From Paenibacillus sp. KS-LC4 (GTDB taxonomy: Bacteria > Bacillota > Bacilli > Paenibacillales > Paenibacillaceae), in the NCBI RefSeq assembly GCF_036894955.1, contig NZ_CP145905.1, forward strand, positions 6,037,001-6,101,000: DNA of 64,000 nucleotides, given 5' to 3'. This document shows, one piece after another, positions 43,788 to 52,271 of the stretch. The notes beneath the pieces are model-generated. The model was not told the origin of the DNA. It saw only the letters and a list, made by a program, of their open reading frames with translations, and ran no database searches. Made by a program: the position numbers and the translations under genes. How positions within the stretch are numbered: position 1 is the first letter of the stretch; every line of letters begins with the position of its first letter.

Positions 43788-45202
43788 AGTCACTCTACTC
43801 TCGCGTTTTTCTAGTAGCTATGGCAGTCATTATCGGCAGCAGCTTTCTCGGTTTTCTGGTATCTAATCTTTATTATCATCATAAGCTCAAGCCTTATAAT
43901 GATGCCAAGCTGACCCGCATTGCCCTGCAAATGCAGCAGTTCGCCGAAGACCAGCCGGAGCTGGCTGCTGCTTACCTTGCCAATGCGGCCGAGCTGGGCT
44001 ATGAGATACTGCTGGCGGATGGTCAAGGCACCGAGCGTTACTTCGGACGAGCTTTTCGTGAAAAAGAGCTGGCGGATGACGTGCTGCGCAACGTACTCGC
44101 TGGCGGACAATACCATGGCATCGCGCAGTTTCCCAATCAGCTGTTTATTACCGGCTTTTTCGACAACATGCTCAGCAATACGGTGGGCGTACCGCTGCAA
44201 TTGGAAGGCAAGCGGTATGCGCTGTTCATACGCCCGGATGTCATCCTGCAATTTGGCGAGCTGCGCAGCTTCTTTGCGATGATCGGGCTGCTGACCGTTG
44301 CCTTCAGCCTGCTCTGCTTCCTGCTCAGCACCCGCTATTTGGTGAAGCCCGTCACGAGGCTGACAGAAGCAACGCAGCGGATCGCTCAGGGAAATTACGC
44401 CCTGTCGCTGAATACGAAGCGGCGGGATGAAATCGGGCGGCTCGCTGCCCACTTTATGACGATGAGTCAGGAGCTTGAGCGGGTAGAGCAAGCACGGCAA
44501 GAGTTTGTCGCTAACGTCTCGCATGAAATCCAGTCGCCGCTAACCTCCATTCAAGGCTTTGCGCACGCCTTGGCGGAGAAGGAATTGCCCACCGATGAAC
44601 GCGCCCATTATGCCGCCATTATTGGCGAGGAAAGCCGCCGCCTAGCGGCACTCACCAAGGAGCTGCTGCTGCTGTCATCGCTGGACCAAGCTGCAGAGGC
44701 GCTTCAGCGGAAGCCCTTCAATCTGCGAGCTCAGCTGCGACAGGTTGCGCAAGTGATGGAGTGGCAGCTGACAGAGAAGGAAATTGCACTCAAAATCGCT
44801 GTCCCTAGCTCTCTAATGCTTGACGGCGATGAAATGCTGCTGTATCAGGTATGGATGAATTTGTTGTCCAATGCCGCAAAATACATCCCCTCAGGAAGAG
44901 CGATTGAGGTGGAAGGCAAGCTGGAGCGAGGACGCTGTGTCATTCGGGTCACCGATACGGGAGATGGCATCGGCAGGGAGCAGCTGCCGTTTCTGTTTGA
45001 TCGCTTCTACCGCGCCGATCGGGCACGAGAACGAGGCACAGAGGGAGGCTTCCCCCCAAACAATCGTTCAGGCGACTCCGTCGGCTCGGGACTAGGGCTC
45101 GCCATTACCCAAAAAATCGTCCACCTGCATAACGGGACGATTGAGGCAGCCAGTGAGCCCGGTCAAGGCACGACCTTCACCGTGACGCTTCCACAGCTCT
45201 AA
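43784..45202 (+). CDS. sensor histidine kinase
   Basis: 472 residues. Two transmembrane segments (about 8-28 and 162-185) enclose an extracellular sensor of about 130 residues. HAMP, HisKA (NVSHEIQSPLTSIQGFAHAL; note Gln in place of the usual Leu/Arg after Glu-Ile) and ATPase domain (NLLSNAAKYIP, DTGDGIG, GSGLGLAITQKIV). Pairs with the overlapping OmpR-type regulator. Confidence 0.94.
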   Translation: MKSLYSRVFLVAMAVIIGSSFLGFLVSNLYYHHKLKPYNDAKLTRIALQMQQFAEDQPELAAAYLANAAELGYEILLADGQGTERYFGRAFREKELADDVLRNVLAGGQYHGIAQFPNQLFITGFFDNMLSNTVGVPLQLEGKRYALFIRPDVILQFGELRSFFAMIGLLTVAFSLLCFLLSTRYLVKPVTRLTEATQRIAQGNYALSLNTKRRDEIGRLAAHFMTMSQELERVEQARQEFVANVSHEIQSPLTSIQGFAHALAEKELPTDERAHYAAIIGEESRRLAALTKELLLLSSLDQAAEALQRKPFNLRAQLRQVAQVMEWQLTEKEIALKIAVPSSLMLDGDEMLLYQVWMNLLSNAAKYIPSGRAIEVEGKLERGRCVIRVTDTGDGIGREQLPFLFDRFYRADRARERGTEGGFPPNNRSGDSVGSGLGLAITQKIVHLHNGTIEAASEPGQGTTFTVTLPQL

Positions 45203-45294
45203 CGGAGCGCTTTTGCCAAATTTGTAATTTGCCGTTCATACGCCGTTCATTTTCAATTTTTACACTTGTGGCATCACAAGTAGGAGGAATGAGA

Positions 45295-46419
45295 ATGTAT
45301 TTGGCCCTTAGAGAAATGCGTTTTGCCAAAACCCGTTATTTGCTCATTATGGCGATTATGCTGCTCGTTTCCTTTCTGGTCCTGTTCGTAACTGGACTTG
45401 CAGGGGGACTCGCTTATGCGAATGCCTCCGCTGTCGAAAATATGTCCGCCACCCATTTCCTTATGCAGCAGGATGCGAGTCAACGGTTCGCCCGCTCAAT
45501 CGTTGGGGAGAAGGAGCTTAACAAAGCCCGTTCGGTCGTTGGCGATGCGAATGCCCAGCGTCTCGGCGTACAGATGACGACAGTAACAGGCGGAACGAAC
45601 GGGATGAAAACAGATATTACGTTATTCGGCGTGGACATGAGCAGTTGGCTCGCACCGACTGTCGTCTCCGGCTCGGCCGTCTCCAATACGGGTACTGGCA
45701 AGGTTGTCGTAGACCACAAGCTGGAGGAGGAAGGCATCACCGTCGGCAGCTTGCTGCATGACCAAACGACAGGTCTCACGTGGACCGTTAGCGGCTTTAC
45801 GGAAAATCAGTCGTTCAGCCATACGCCTGCCGTATTTATGAACCTAAGCGACTGGCAGCAGCTAAAGCAGCAAATGGCGGGCCGAGCAGCAGCTGATCCC
45901 GCATTCGCCGCTCCCTTCAATGCTATTGCTATCCAAGCAACCGCCGCAGAAGCAGAGCAGCTTTCGCTACAGCTAGAAAATGTGGAAATAATGACGAAAA
46001 AGCAAGCGGTGGCCAGCATTCCCGGCTACAAGGAGGAGCAAGGCTCGCTGATGATGATGATTAGCTTCCTGTTCGTTATTTCCGCTTTTGTGCTTGCAGT
46101 CTTCTTCTACGTCATCACCATTCAGAAAACGAGCCAATTCGGCATTCTCAAAGCGATTGGCACCAGGACCCTTTATTTAGCGCGCAGCGTCGTCGCACAA
46201 GCGCTCGTGCTCGCTGCCGCCAGCTTGGCCATAAGCTGCCTGCTGGTCGCGCTCATGCAAGCGGCGCTGCCCGCTTCAATGCCGTTCCAGCTATCGCCGA
46301 TGACGACGCTGTATACTTGCCTGCTGTTTATCGCGATGTCACTGCTTGGCTCGCTCATCTCCGTCATTCAAGTGGCGCGAACCGACGCGCTTGATGCTAT
46401 AGGGAGGGCTGCAGCATGA
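45295..46419 (+). CDS. ABC transporter permease, MacB/FtsX type
   Basis: About 374 residues. One N-terminal helix, a large extracellular domain (about 45-245), then three C-terminal helices in the FtsX domain (ITIQKTSQFGILKAIGTRTL). The ATG at 45295 lies seven bases after AGGAGG. It overlaps the ATPase gene by four bases. Such permeases usually export antimicrobial peptides or lipoproteins, or transmit force to envelope enzymes. Confidence 0.9.
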   Translation: MYLALREMRFAKTRYLLIMAIMLLVSFLVLFVTGLAGGLAYANASAVENMSATHFLMQQDASQRFARSIVGEKELNKARSVVGDANAQRLGVQMTTVTGGTNGMKTDITLFGVDMSSWLAPTVVSGSAVSNTGTGKVVVDHKLEEEGITVGSLLHDQTTGLTWTVSGFTENQSFSHTPAVFMNLSDWQQLKQQMAGRAAADPAFAAPFNAIAIQATAAEAEQLSLQLENVEIMTKKQAVASIPGYKEEQGSLMMMISFLFVISAFVLAVFFYVITIQKTSQFGILKAIGTRTLYLARSVVAQALVLAAASLAISCLLVALMQAALPASMPFQLSPMTTLYTCLLFIAMSLLGSLISVIQVARTDALDAIGRAAA

Positions 46420-47096
46420 CCGAAACAAAGCTGATACTCCATGAAATTACGCGCGTCTATCATGACGGCGATACTGAACTCACCGTACTGAACAAGCTTT
46501 CCCTTGAAGTAAAAGCAGGGGAGCTCGTCGCAGTAATGGGGCCTTCCGGCTCTGGCAAGAGCACCTTCCTATCCATTGCAGGAGCACTTCTGTCGCCAAC
46601 GAGCGGCGAAGTACACATCGACGGCGAAGCGCTTGCTGGCAAAAACGGGCAGCATCTCAGCAGATTGCGGCTGCATCAGATCGGTTTTATTTTTCAAAGC
46701 GCCAATCTGCTTCCCTATCTGTTGGTGGAGGAGCAGCTCATGCTCGTCGCCAAGCTCGCAGACATGGACAAACGCTCCGCACAGGCTCGGTCAACGATGC
46801 TGCTGGAGCGTCTAGGCCTGCTGCATCGCCGGGCCGCCTATCCGAATCAGCTCTCCGGCGGGGAAAAACAGCGCGTCGCCATTGCACGAGCCTGGATGAA
46901 TGACCCGGCTATTTTGTTTGCGGATGAGCCGACAGCGAGTCTGGATGCCAGCCGTGGTCAGGATGTGGTGGCGATGCTCGCCCGCGAGGTGAAAACGGAG
47001 GGGAAGGCCGCCGTTATGGTGACGCATGACGAGCGAGTGCTGCATTTATGCGACCGTATTTTACATTTGAAAAATGGCGTATTAGTCAGCGCATAA
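46416..47096 (+). CDS. ABC transporter ATP-binding protein, LolD/MacB type
   Basis: 226 residues with Walker A GPSGSGKST, Q loop, signature LSGGEKQRVAIARA, Walker B ILFADEPTASLD and switch His in VMVTHDERV. It forms an exporter with the preceding FtsX-type permease. The TCS-ABC arrangement resembles antimicrobial-peptide detoxification modules, but the permease is shorter than BceB. Confidence 0.94.
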   Translation: MTETKLILHEITRVYHDGDTELTVLNKLSLEVKAGELVAVMGPSGSGKSTFLSIAGALLSPTSGEVHIDGEALAGKNGQHLSRLRLHQIGFIFQSANLLPYLLVEEQLMLVAKLADMDKRSAQARSTMLLERLGLLHRRAAYPNQLSGGEKQRVAIARAWMNDPAILFADEPTASLDASRGQDVVAMLAREVKTEGKAAVMVTHDERVLHLCDRILHLKNGVLVSA

Positions 47097-47225
47097 GCTG
47101 CGATGCTTGAAAAATACGAAGCTGAGCCTTGCCGAAGCAGGCATCGCAGTCGATGTGAACTCGTTGCTTGACGTTTTTGACGCTGAGCGGGATTTCTAAA
47201 TGATCGGTTAGGCTTACGCTGGACG

Positions 47226-47272
47226 CGAAAAACCGCTTACTCTCCAGACTTCTGGAGAGCAGGCGGTTTTCG
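47226..47272. terminator. bidirectional terminator
   Basis: CGAAAAACCGC and CTCTCCAG pair with CTGGAGAG and GCGGTTTTCG between the convergent ABC and rsgA genes. Confidence 0.85.
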
Positions 47273-47341
47273 TATTTCCCGAGCTTATTTTCAGCCTAAT
47301 AACAGCTCATTACTGCTCATTGCCGCACACTGATGCGCTAG

Positions 47342-48505
47342 CTACTCATCTTCCCCCATATCCATTGCATAGGTAGGGATTGTCCGTTTACCCGTCCGCG
47401 ATTTGGCGGATACGCGCTTCTCGGCCTGTTTTTTCGTGCGCCTATTTACCGATTCCTCTTTACGTGCCATATGCGCCAGCTCCTTCTCCAGCTTCTTGAA
47501 GCTCACAAAGCGGCGCTGCTCCAGCGTTCCATCCGCAATCGCCTGCTTGACCGCACAGCCCTCCTCCTGGTCATGCCGGCAATCGTGGAAACGGCAGCTT
47601 GCAGCAAGCTCCCCAATATCGGCAAAGGTCGTATCTATGCCCTCATCCGACTCCCATAATTGCAGCTCCCGCATACCCGGCGTGTCAACGATAATGGCAC
47701 CGCTTGGCGTCACAAACATTTCCCGATGCGTCGTCGTGTGCCGCCCTCTGGCATCGCTCTCGCGAATATCCTGAACGCGCTGCTTATCCTCATCTGCCAG
47801 CCAGTTAAGCAGCGTCGACTTGCCGACACCAGAGGAGCCGGTTATCGCAATCGTCTGCCCAGGGAGCAAGTATTCGGCTAGCGCATCCCGCCCCTGATTT
47901 TCAAAAGCGCTCACAGCATGGACGGGAACACCCGGGGCTATCCCTTCCACTAGAGCCACATAATGCTCAGGGTTCTCAATAAGATCAGCCTTGGTCAGCA
48001 GCACAACCGGTCTTGCCCCGCTATCCCAGACAGCGAGCAAATACCGCTCTATTTTTCGCAAATTAAAATCCTGATTCAAAGCATTCGTAATAAAAACATA
48101 GTCCAAGTTAGCGCTGATCACCTGCACATCAATGCGCTGTCCCGCCTCCTTGCGCACCATTACCGAACGGCGGGGAAGCAGCGTATGAATAACAGCCTTC
48201 GCTTCACCCGGGAGCGGCTGCACCAGTACCCAATCGCCGACTGCCGGAAAGTGTCCGCGATTGATCGCTTCAAACTCGAACTTTCCGGTGACAACGGCCG
48301 ACTGCTCGCCTGCCTCCGTCACAATGCGGTACTGATGTGAAAATTGCGCTACGACGCGCGCCGGCACCAGCGGCACATCTCCCGTAGCTGCGCGGCGCTG
48401 CTCTGCTGCCCAATGCTCATTCCAGCCATAGACCTGAAGCAGCGTTTCCTGCTGATGTGTTTGAAATATCTTAATCTTTTCTTGATTTTCTGGCTTCCAT
48501 GTCAA
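47342..48505 (-). CDS. rsgA: ribosome small subunit-dependent GTPase RsgA
   Basis: About 387 residues. OB-fold N terminus, circularly permuted GTPase (G4 TKADLIEN, then G1 GSSGVGKSTLLNW, then G3 DTPGMREL), and C-terminal zinc finger (CRFHDCRHDQEEGC). It checks late 30S subunit assembly. TTG 48505 is the likely start, with GGAGGA seven bases upstream; ATG 48532 in the same frame lacks a ribosome site. The basic C-terminal tail is long. A terminator (48551-48588) lies only 46 bases before the start, so expression seems to depend on readthrough from the promoter at 48.9 kb. Confidence 0.92.
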   Translation of the reverse strand: MTWKPENQEKIKIFQTHQQETLLQVYGWNEHWAAEQRRAATGDVPLVPARVVAQFSHQYRIVTEAGEQSAVVTGKFEFEAINRGHFPAVGDWVLVQPLPGEAKAVIHTLLPRRSVMVRKEAGQRIDVQVISANLDYVFITNALNQDFNLRKIERYLLAVWDSGARPVVLLTKADLIENPEHYVALVEGIAPGVPVHAVSAFENQGRDALAEYLLPGQTIAITGSSGVGKSTLLNWLADEDKQRVQDIRESDARGRHTTTHREMFVTPSGAIIVDTPGMRELQLWESDEGIDTTFADIGELAASCRFHDCRHDQEEGCAVKQAIADGTLEQRRFVSFKKLEKELAHMARKEESVNRRTKKQAEKRVSAKSRTGKRTIPTYAMDMGEDE

Positions 48506-48550
48506 ATCGTATTCCTCCGTTTGTTGGATCATTATTTTTTTAGGTACAAC

Positions 48551-48590
48551 AAAAAAAGACCACAGCATGATCCTGCGGTCTTTTTTCTCG
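48551..48590 (-). terminator. leader terminator T2 upstream of rsgA
   Basis: Minus-strand stem AAGACCGCAG/CTGTGGTCTT with a seven-T tail, ending 46 bases before the rsgA start. Its 5' arm contains CCGCAGGA (48578-48571), complementary to the 3' arm of T1. Confidence 0.85.
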
Positions 48591-48680
48591 CACAGCGATG
48601 CTCGACGCCACATCCAGCTGTACGCGCAAACGCAAAGAGAAGCCCCGCCTATCGGCGGCCAACGCCCATTACGCTGCGAT

Positions 48681-48720
48681 AAAAAAAGTCCGCAGGACAC
48701 CAACTTGGTCTCCTGCGGAC
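48681..48720 (-). terminator. leader terminator T1 upstream of rsgA
   Basis: Minus-strand perfect stem GTCCGCAGGA/TCCTGCGGAC with a seven-T tail. The sequence GTCCGCAGGAGACC, which includes its 5' arm, is nearly complementary to GGTCTCTACGGAC (48812-48800) in the leader. Confidence 0.88.
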
Positions 48721-48790
48721 ATTAAAAAAGCTTCAAAAGCAGCTCTGCTGCACCTTCCCCCAGCATAAGCCTTCTGCTTTATCCGTCTTC

Positions 48791-48850
48791 TTATGTTAAG
48801 TCCGTAGAGACCGACGCCATAACAACCAATCCTCTGCTCATTGTGCTCAT
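48791..48850 (-). CDS. 19-codon leader peptide of the rsgA attenuator
   Basis: ATG 48850, ten bases after AAGGAGG, to TAA 48791: MSTMSRGLVVMASVSTDLT. Its last codons overlay the antiterminator segment GGTCTCTACGGAC, so a translating or stalled ribosome would control the pairing. A 62-codon frame from ATG 48857 overlaps it but has a ribosome site only three bases away. Confidence 0.5.
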   Translation of the reverse strand: MSTMSRGLVVMASVSTDLT

Positions 48851-48882
48851 ATAACATCAGCCTCCTTCTTCAAATTAGTTCC

Positions 48883-48911
48883 AGTATAGTGTTGAAAGTC
48901 CAGCTAGTCAA
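48883..48911 (-). promoter_or_regulatory. sigma-A promoter of the rsgA leader
   Basis: TTGACT (48911-48906) and TATACT (48888-48883) with a 17-base spacer on the minus strand. Transcription would begin near 48876, just ahead of the leader ribosome site. Confidence 0.8.
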
Positions 48912-49026
48912 GCCGGGCAAGCGCCTTTTTATTGCTAGCATCATCAGAGACGTAGTAGAATGAAGCCAAGCGAAAACCAAGGCTTATCTTTTTAAAACCG
49001 TGTCGCAGGCATGAAGGAGAATGGAA

Positions 49027-49542
49027 ATGGACGAGAAGACAACTGGAAGACTAAAAGTATATATGGCAGGCTTCGAGGTGTTCCGCACGGATGCTGTAGA
49101 GCTGGGCAAGCAAATGAAGGAGCTGTGCGAGGCTTATGGCTTTGAAGGTATTTTTCCGCTGGATAAAGACATTAAGCCTTTACCAACAAAGTCGGAAACG
49201 GCACAGGCAATCTTCGAGGGCAACGTCAAGCTTGTACAGAAGGCTGATGTCATCATCGCTAACTTGAACCCTTTCCGCGGACATGAGCCGGACTCCGGCA
49301 CTGTATTCGAGTGCGGGCTTGGCTACGCCATGAATAAGAAGCTGTATGGCTTCGTCAGCGACAAGCGCACACAGGCGGAGAAGCTGCTGCCCGACATTGA
49401 TCCGCAAACGGGATTGTATCAGGATGGCATGCAGGTAGAGAACTTCGAGCTGCCGACCAACCTTATGCTGTCCGTGCCGCTTACGATCGTTGAGGGCGGG
49501 CTTGAGGATGCCTTAAAGCAGGCACGCCAGGACCTTTTATAA
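49027..49542 (+). CDS. nucleoside 2-deoxyribosyltransferase
   Basis: About 171 residues, full length for the family. KVYMAGFEVFRTDAVELGKQ begins the Rossmann-like core. The candidate nucleophile Glu is in GTVFECGLGYAMNKK, after NPFRGHEPDSG. It swaps bases between 2'-deoxynucleosides for purine/pyrimidine salvage. ATG 49027 lies seven bases after AAGGAG; ATG 49021 is too close. Divergent from the rsgA leader. Confidence 0.92.
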   Translation: MDEKTTGRLKVYMAGFEVFRTDAVELGKQMKELCEAYGFEGIFPLDKDIKPLPTKSETAQAIFEGNVKLVQKADVIIANLNPFRGHEPDSGTVFECGLGYAMNKKLYGFVSDKRTQAEKLLPDIDPQTGLYQDGMQVENFELPTNLMLSVPLTIVEGGLEDALKQARQDLL

Positions 49543-49599
49543 TCGCTGACCTGTAAGCCGCAACTCCTTTCTTTACGTTGAAACATAAGCACAATAATA

Positions 49600-49645
49600 A
49601 GAGCTGGCTCACAAGCAACTATCGCTTGGAGACAGCTCTGTTTCT
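49600..49645 (+). terminator. intrinsic terminator of deoxyribosyltransferase gene
   Basis: AGAGCTG and CAAGC pair with GCTTG and CAGCTCT, then GTTTCTT. Confidence 0.75.
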
Positions 49646-49697
49646 TCTTCAAGCACCAATAGCGCCCGCCTGGCAGTCATCTACATGCTGTGTCCAG

Positions 49698-50297
49698 CTA
49701 GCCAGCAGTTATATCCTTATGCGAGGAATCCTGCCGCAGCAGAAAATGAAGCTGCTCGACATTAATCTCTTCATCGCTATTATCGTATTCCCTAACTGCA
49801 ACGTCCTCCCATAAGCATTGTTTTTCTTTAATACCCTGAACAAACGTATCCCAATGCTCAAGCTTCCAAACATCCCTATCCAGCCCCCGTGCCTCCATTC
49901 TACCCTTAAGAATGTCAAAATCGACCACAACCCGCAGAACAAGCGCCTTTACACGATTCCAGCCATATTTCTCCCGCAGCTCGTTAATATAAGCGACGCG
50001 TGAGAAATAGCTCAAAAATGGCGCATCCAGCACAACGGAGCGGCCAAGCATTAAATTATCATTAGCAATGTTGAGCAGCGTTTCATATTCCAAATCCATT
50101 ACGACATCGCTGTAAAAATCACAGCCATCCCGGTCGTGAGGCGAATATCCCTTGGAGGTGAGCAGCGCTCCGGTAAACGTATTGCAGACGACATCTTTAT
50201 CCAAATAGCAATAATTATATTCCTTGGCAATCCACTTGCCAATTGTCGATTTTCCAGATCCTGCTGATCCGATTAAAAAAATGACTTTAGGCTCCAA
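49698..50297 (-). CDS. P-loop kinase-like NTPase (AAA_33 type)
   Basis: 199 residues. Walker A is GSAGSGKST near the N terminus, followed by YLDKDVVCNTF as in small-molecule kinases. RMEARGLDRD resembles the lid region. TTG start with AAGGAGGAG five bases upstream. It probably phosphorylates a small metabolite; substrate not evident. Confidence 0.8.
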   Translation of the reverse strand: MEPKVIFLIGSAGSGKSTIGKWIAKEYNYCYLDKDVVCNTFTGALLTSKGYSPHDRDGCDFYSDVVMDLEYETLLNIANDNLMLGRSVVLDAPFLSYFSRVAYINELREKYGWNRVKALVLRVVVDFDILKGRMEARGLDRDVWKLEHWDTFVQGIKEKQCLWEDVAVREYDNSDEEINVEQLHFLLRQDSSHKDITAG

Positions 50298-50354
50298 ATT
50301 TGCTCCTCCTTCAACTACCCGCTCTTTTTAAATACCATTAAATTACTGTATAAA

Positions 50355-50370
50355 ATTCACATATGCGAAC
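50355..50370. promoter_or_regulatory. candidate IclR operator, upstream copy
   Basis: ATTCACATATGCGAAC, identical over 15 bases to the site at 50535-50550. It also lies near the divergent kinase gene start. Confidence 0.55.
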
Positions 50371-50476
50371 TCTATTGTTAATTCTCAAACAATATAGCTT
50401 AGAATATAACGATTCATAACGTAATTCAATCCCATTTCCAAAAAATTAAATTAAAAAAATAAAATTAAAAATAATA

Positions 50477-50550
50477 TTGAAATTATTCAGGCGACTATAC
50501 TATAATCAAAACATAGTTCGAAATGGCGAAATAAGTTCACATATGCGAAC
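50477..50550 (+). promoter_or_regulatory. iclR promoter and proximal operator
   Basis: TTGAAA (50477) and TATAAT (50501), 18-base spacer. GTTCACATATGCGAAC (50535-50550), a near-perfect palindrome around CATATG, lies in the early transcribed region. Confidence 0.6.
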
Positions 50551-50582
50551 TATTATCTATTTTGCATCCTAAAGGAGACGCT

Positions 50583-51374
50583 ATGGAGAAGTTTCGTATG
50601 AACAAATCGGCAGAAAGGGTTGTCGATCTTCTTATTTTGCTTTCCAAGAAAAACGCGCCCTTGACGTTGAATGAAATTTGCTCGGAGCTGAGCTTACCTA
50701 AGAGCAGCGGCTTTGAGCTGGTGCAGACCTTGCTCTTCAAAGGCTTTATTGAAATGGATGATGCACGGCTCAAAACCTACCGCCTTGGGATCGGCGCCTT
50801 TGAAGCGGGCATCGCCTATCTGTCTAATATGGGCATTCCCCATCAGGCAAGGCCTTTGCTGCAAGAGCTTAACCGCTTGACCGGAAGCACGGCTTTTCTG
50901 GGTATAGAGGATAAGGGAAAGATCGTGTATTTGGACAAAGCCGAGCATCATTCGGAAATGCGACCTACCGCCAAGCTGGGCTCTAGAAGATTTATGCATA
51001 CGACCGGCCTTGGCAAAGCACTGCTGGCAGCTTTGCCAACAGAGAAGGCGCTCTCTATTTTGGGCGAGGGTGAAATCGCTTCCCGAACAGCGTTCTCCAA
51101 AGTTACAGTGCCCGATATTATGCAGGATATGAGGGAAATACGGGAACGGGGCTACTCTATTGATGACCGCGAGGACCATCTGGAAATGTATTGCATTGGA
51201 TCAGCTATTTATGATCAATGGAACTTGCCTGTAGCTGCAATAAGCGTCGCCAGTATGCTTTCGACAATAACGCCGGAGCGTGAAGCTTATATCGTGCAAT
51301 TGGTGACCGAAACGGCGCTCAAGCTATCCCAGCAGTTGGGCTACAGCGGAGATCGGCTTTATTTGAATCATTAG
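50583..51374 (+). CDS. IclR-family transcriptional regulator (KdgR-like)
   Basis: About 263 residues. Winged helix N terminus (LTLNEICSELSLPKSSGFEL) and an IclR effector domain (HTTGLGKALLAALPTEKAL; SIDDREDHLEMYCIGSAI). ATG 50583 follows AAAGGAG by five bases. It heads a cluster with KDPG aldolase and a hexuronate-type MFS transporter, so KDG or KDPG is a likely effector. Confidence 0.92.
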   Translation: MEKFRMNKSAERVVDLLILLSKKNAPLTLNEICSELSLPKSSGFELVQTLLFKGFIEMDDARLKTYRLGIGAFEAGIAYLSNMGIPHQARPLLQELNRLTGSTAFLGIEDKGKIVYLDKAEHHSEMRPTAKLGSRRFMHTTGLGKALLAALPTEKALSILGEGEIASRTAFSKVTVPDIMQDMREIRERGYSIDDREDHLEMYCIGSAIYDQWNLPVAAISVASMLSTITPEREAYIVQLVTETALKLSQQLGYSGDRLYLNH

Positions 51375-51399
51375 AAACAGAAATGGAGAGAAACTCATC

Positions 51400-52044
51400 A
51401 TGTGGAGAAAGCTTGAGCATTTGAAAAAGATATCCGAAAGCGGAATCGTCCTGATTATCCGCTCCGACAGCGAGCAAGAGGCTTTAGCCGTTGCCGAGGC
51501 TGCCATTGCTGGCGGCATTAAGGTGCTGGAAATTACAATGAGCGTGCCTAATGCGCTTCAGGTCATTCGTACGCTTGCGGACAAATACGCGCCGGCTGAC
51601 GTTCTTATCGGCGCAGGTACGATTCTGGATGGCGAGACGGCCCGCGCAGCTATATTGGCAGGCGCCGAGCTGCTCGTCAGTCCGCAGCTAAACCCGGAAA
51701 TGATCAAGGTTGCCAACCGCTATCAAGCCATTACAATCAGCGGCGCATTTACGCCGAAGGATGTTGTCGAGACGCTGGAAGCGGGCGCCGATATTGTGAA
51801 GCTGTTTCCGGCCGAGGTTGTTGGACCTGGCTATGTGAAGGCTCTATCGGCTCCATTGCCGCAAGCCCCGATTGCGCCCACTGGCGGTGTTACGCCGCAA
51901 AATGTGCATGAATGGCTGCAAGCGGGCTGTATTGGCGTAGGCGTTGGCAGCTATATTACAAAAGCAGCTAAACAAGATGGAGATTACGGCAAGGTAACAG
52001 CTGCCGCGCGCGAATTTCTTCAAGCCGTTGCCGCTGCACGATAG
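51400..52044 (+). CDS. eda: bifunctional KDPG/KHG aldolase
   Basis: 214 residues. TIM barrel with the Schiff-base Lys in DIVKLFPAEVVGPGYVKAL, a Gly-Ala-Gly-Thr strand (IGAGTILDGE) and the phosphate loop APTGGVTPQNVHEW. Cleaves 2-keto-3-deoxy-6-phosphogluconate to pyruvate and glyceraldehyde 3-phosphate, the last step of uronate and Entner-Doudoroff catabolism. 25 bases after iclR in the same operon. Confidence 0.93.
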   Translation: MWRKLEHLKKISESGIVLIIRSDSEQEALAVAEAAIAGGIKVLEITMSVPNALQVIRTLADKYAPADVLIGAGTILDGETARAAILAGAELLVSPQLNPEMIKVANRYQAITISGAFTPKDVVETLEAGADIVKLFPAEVVGPGYVKALSAPLPQAPIAPTGGVTPQNVHEWLQAGCIGVGVGSYITKAAKQDGDYGKVTAAAREFLQAVAAAR

Positions 52045-52083
52045 CCAAGGCCTGCAACTGGACTAAGGGGACTCAGGCCTATT

Positions 52084-52236
52084 TCACAACGATAATGCAG
52101 CGCTTTATGAGGTTCAAACACCATGGCTTTGTCGTTGTGAGCGGCTTCCTCCCTGTGGGTCATAAAAGAAGGATTTAAAACGGAATGCCGCCGCAGAGAC
52201 TGCGCACGAGGCCGACACCTAATGTAAACGCATACA
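52084..52236 (+). promoter_or_regulatory. inverted repeat and cre-like site between eda and the MFS gene
   Basis: TCACAACGA (52084-52092) and TCGTTGTGA (52132-52140) form a 9-bp inverted repeat. TGTAAACGCATACA (52223-52236) differs from the cre consensus at one conserved position and lies about 40 bases before the MFS start, suggesting CcpA control. Confidence 0.5.
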
Positions 52237-52271
52237 TTTAGCTACTAAATAATAGCGGAGAGTGACACAAG

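Noticed and set aside
48669-48857. 62-codon ORF upstream of rsgA
   Set aside because: Its ATG is only three bases after the ribosome site and it runs through terminator T1; the overlapping 19-codon frame has better spacing.
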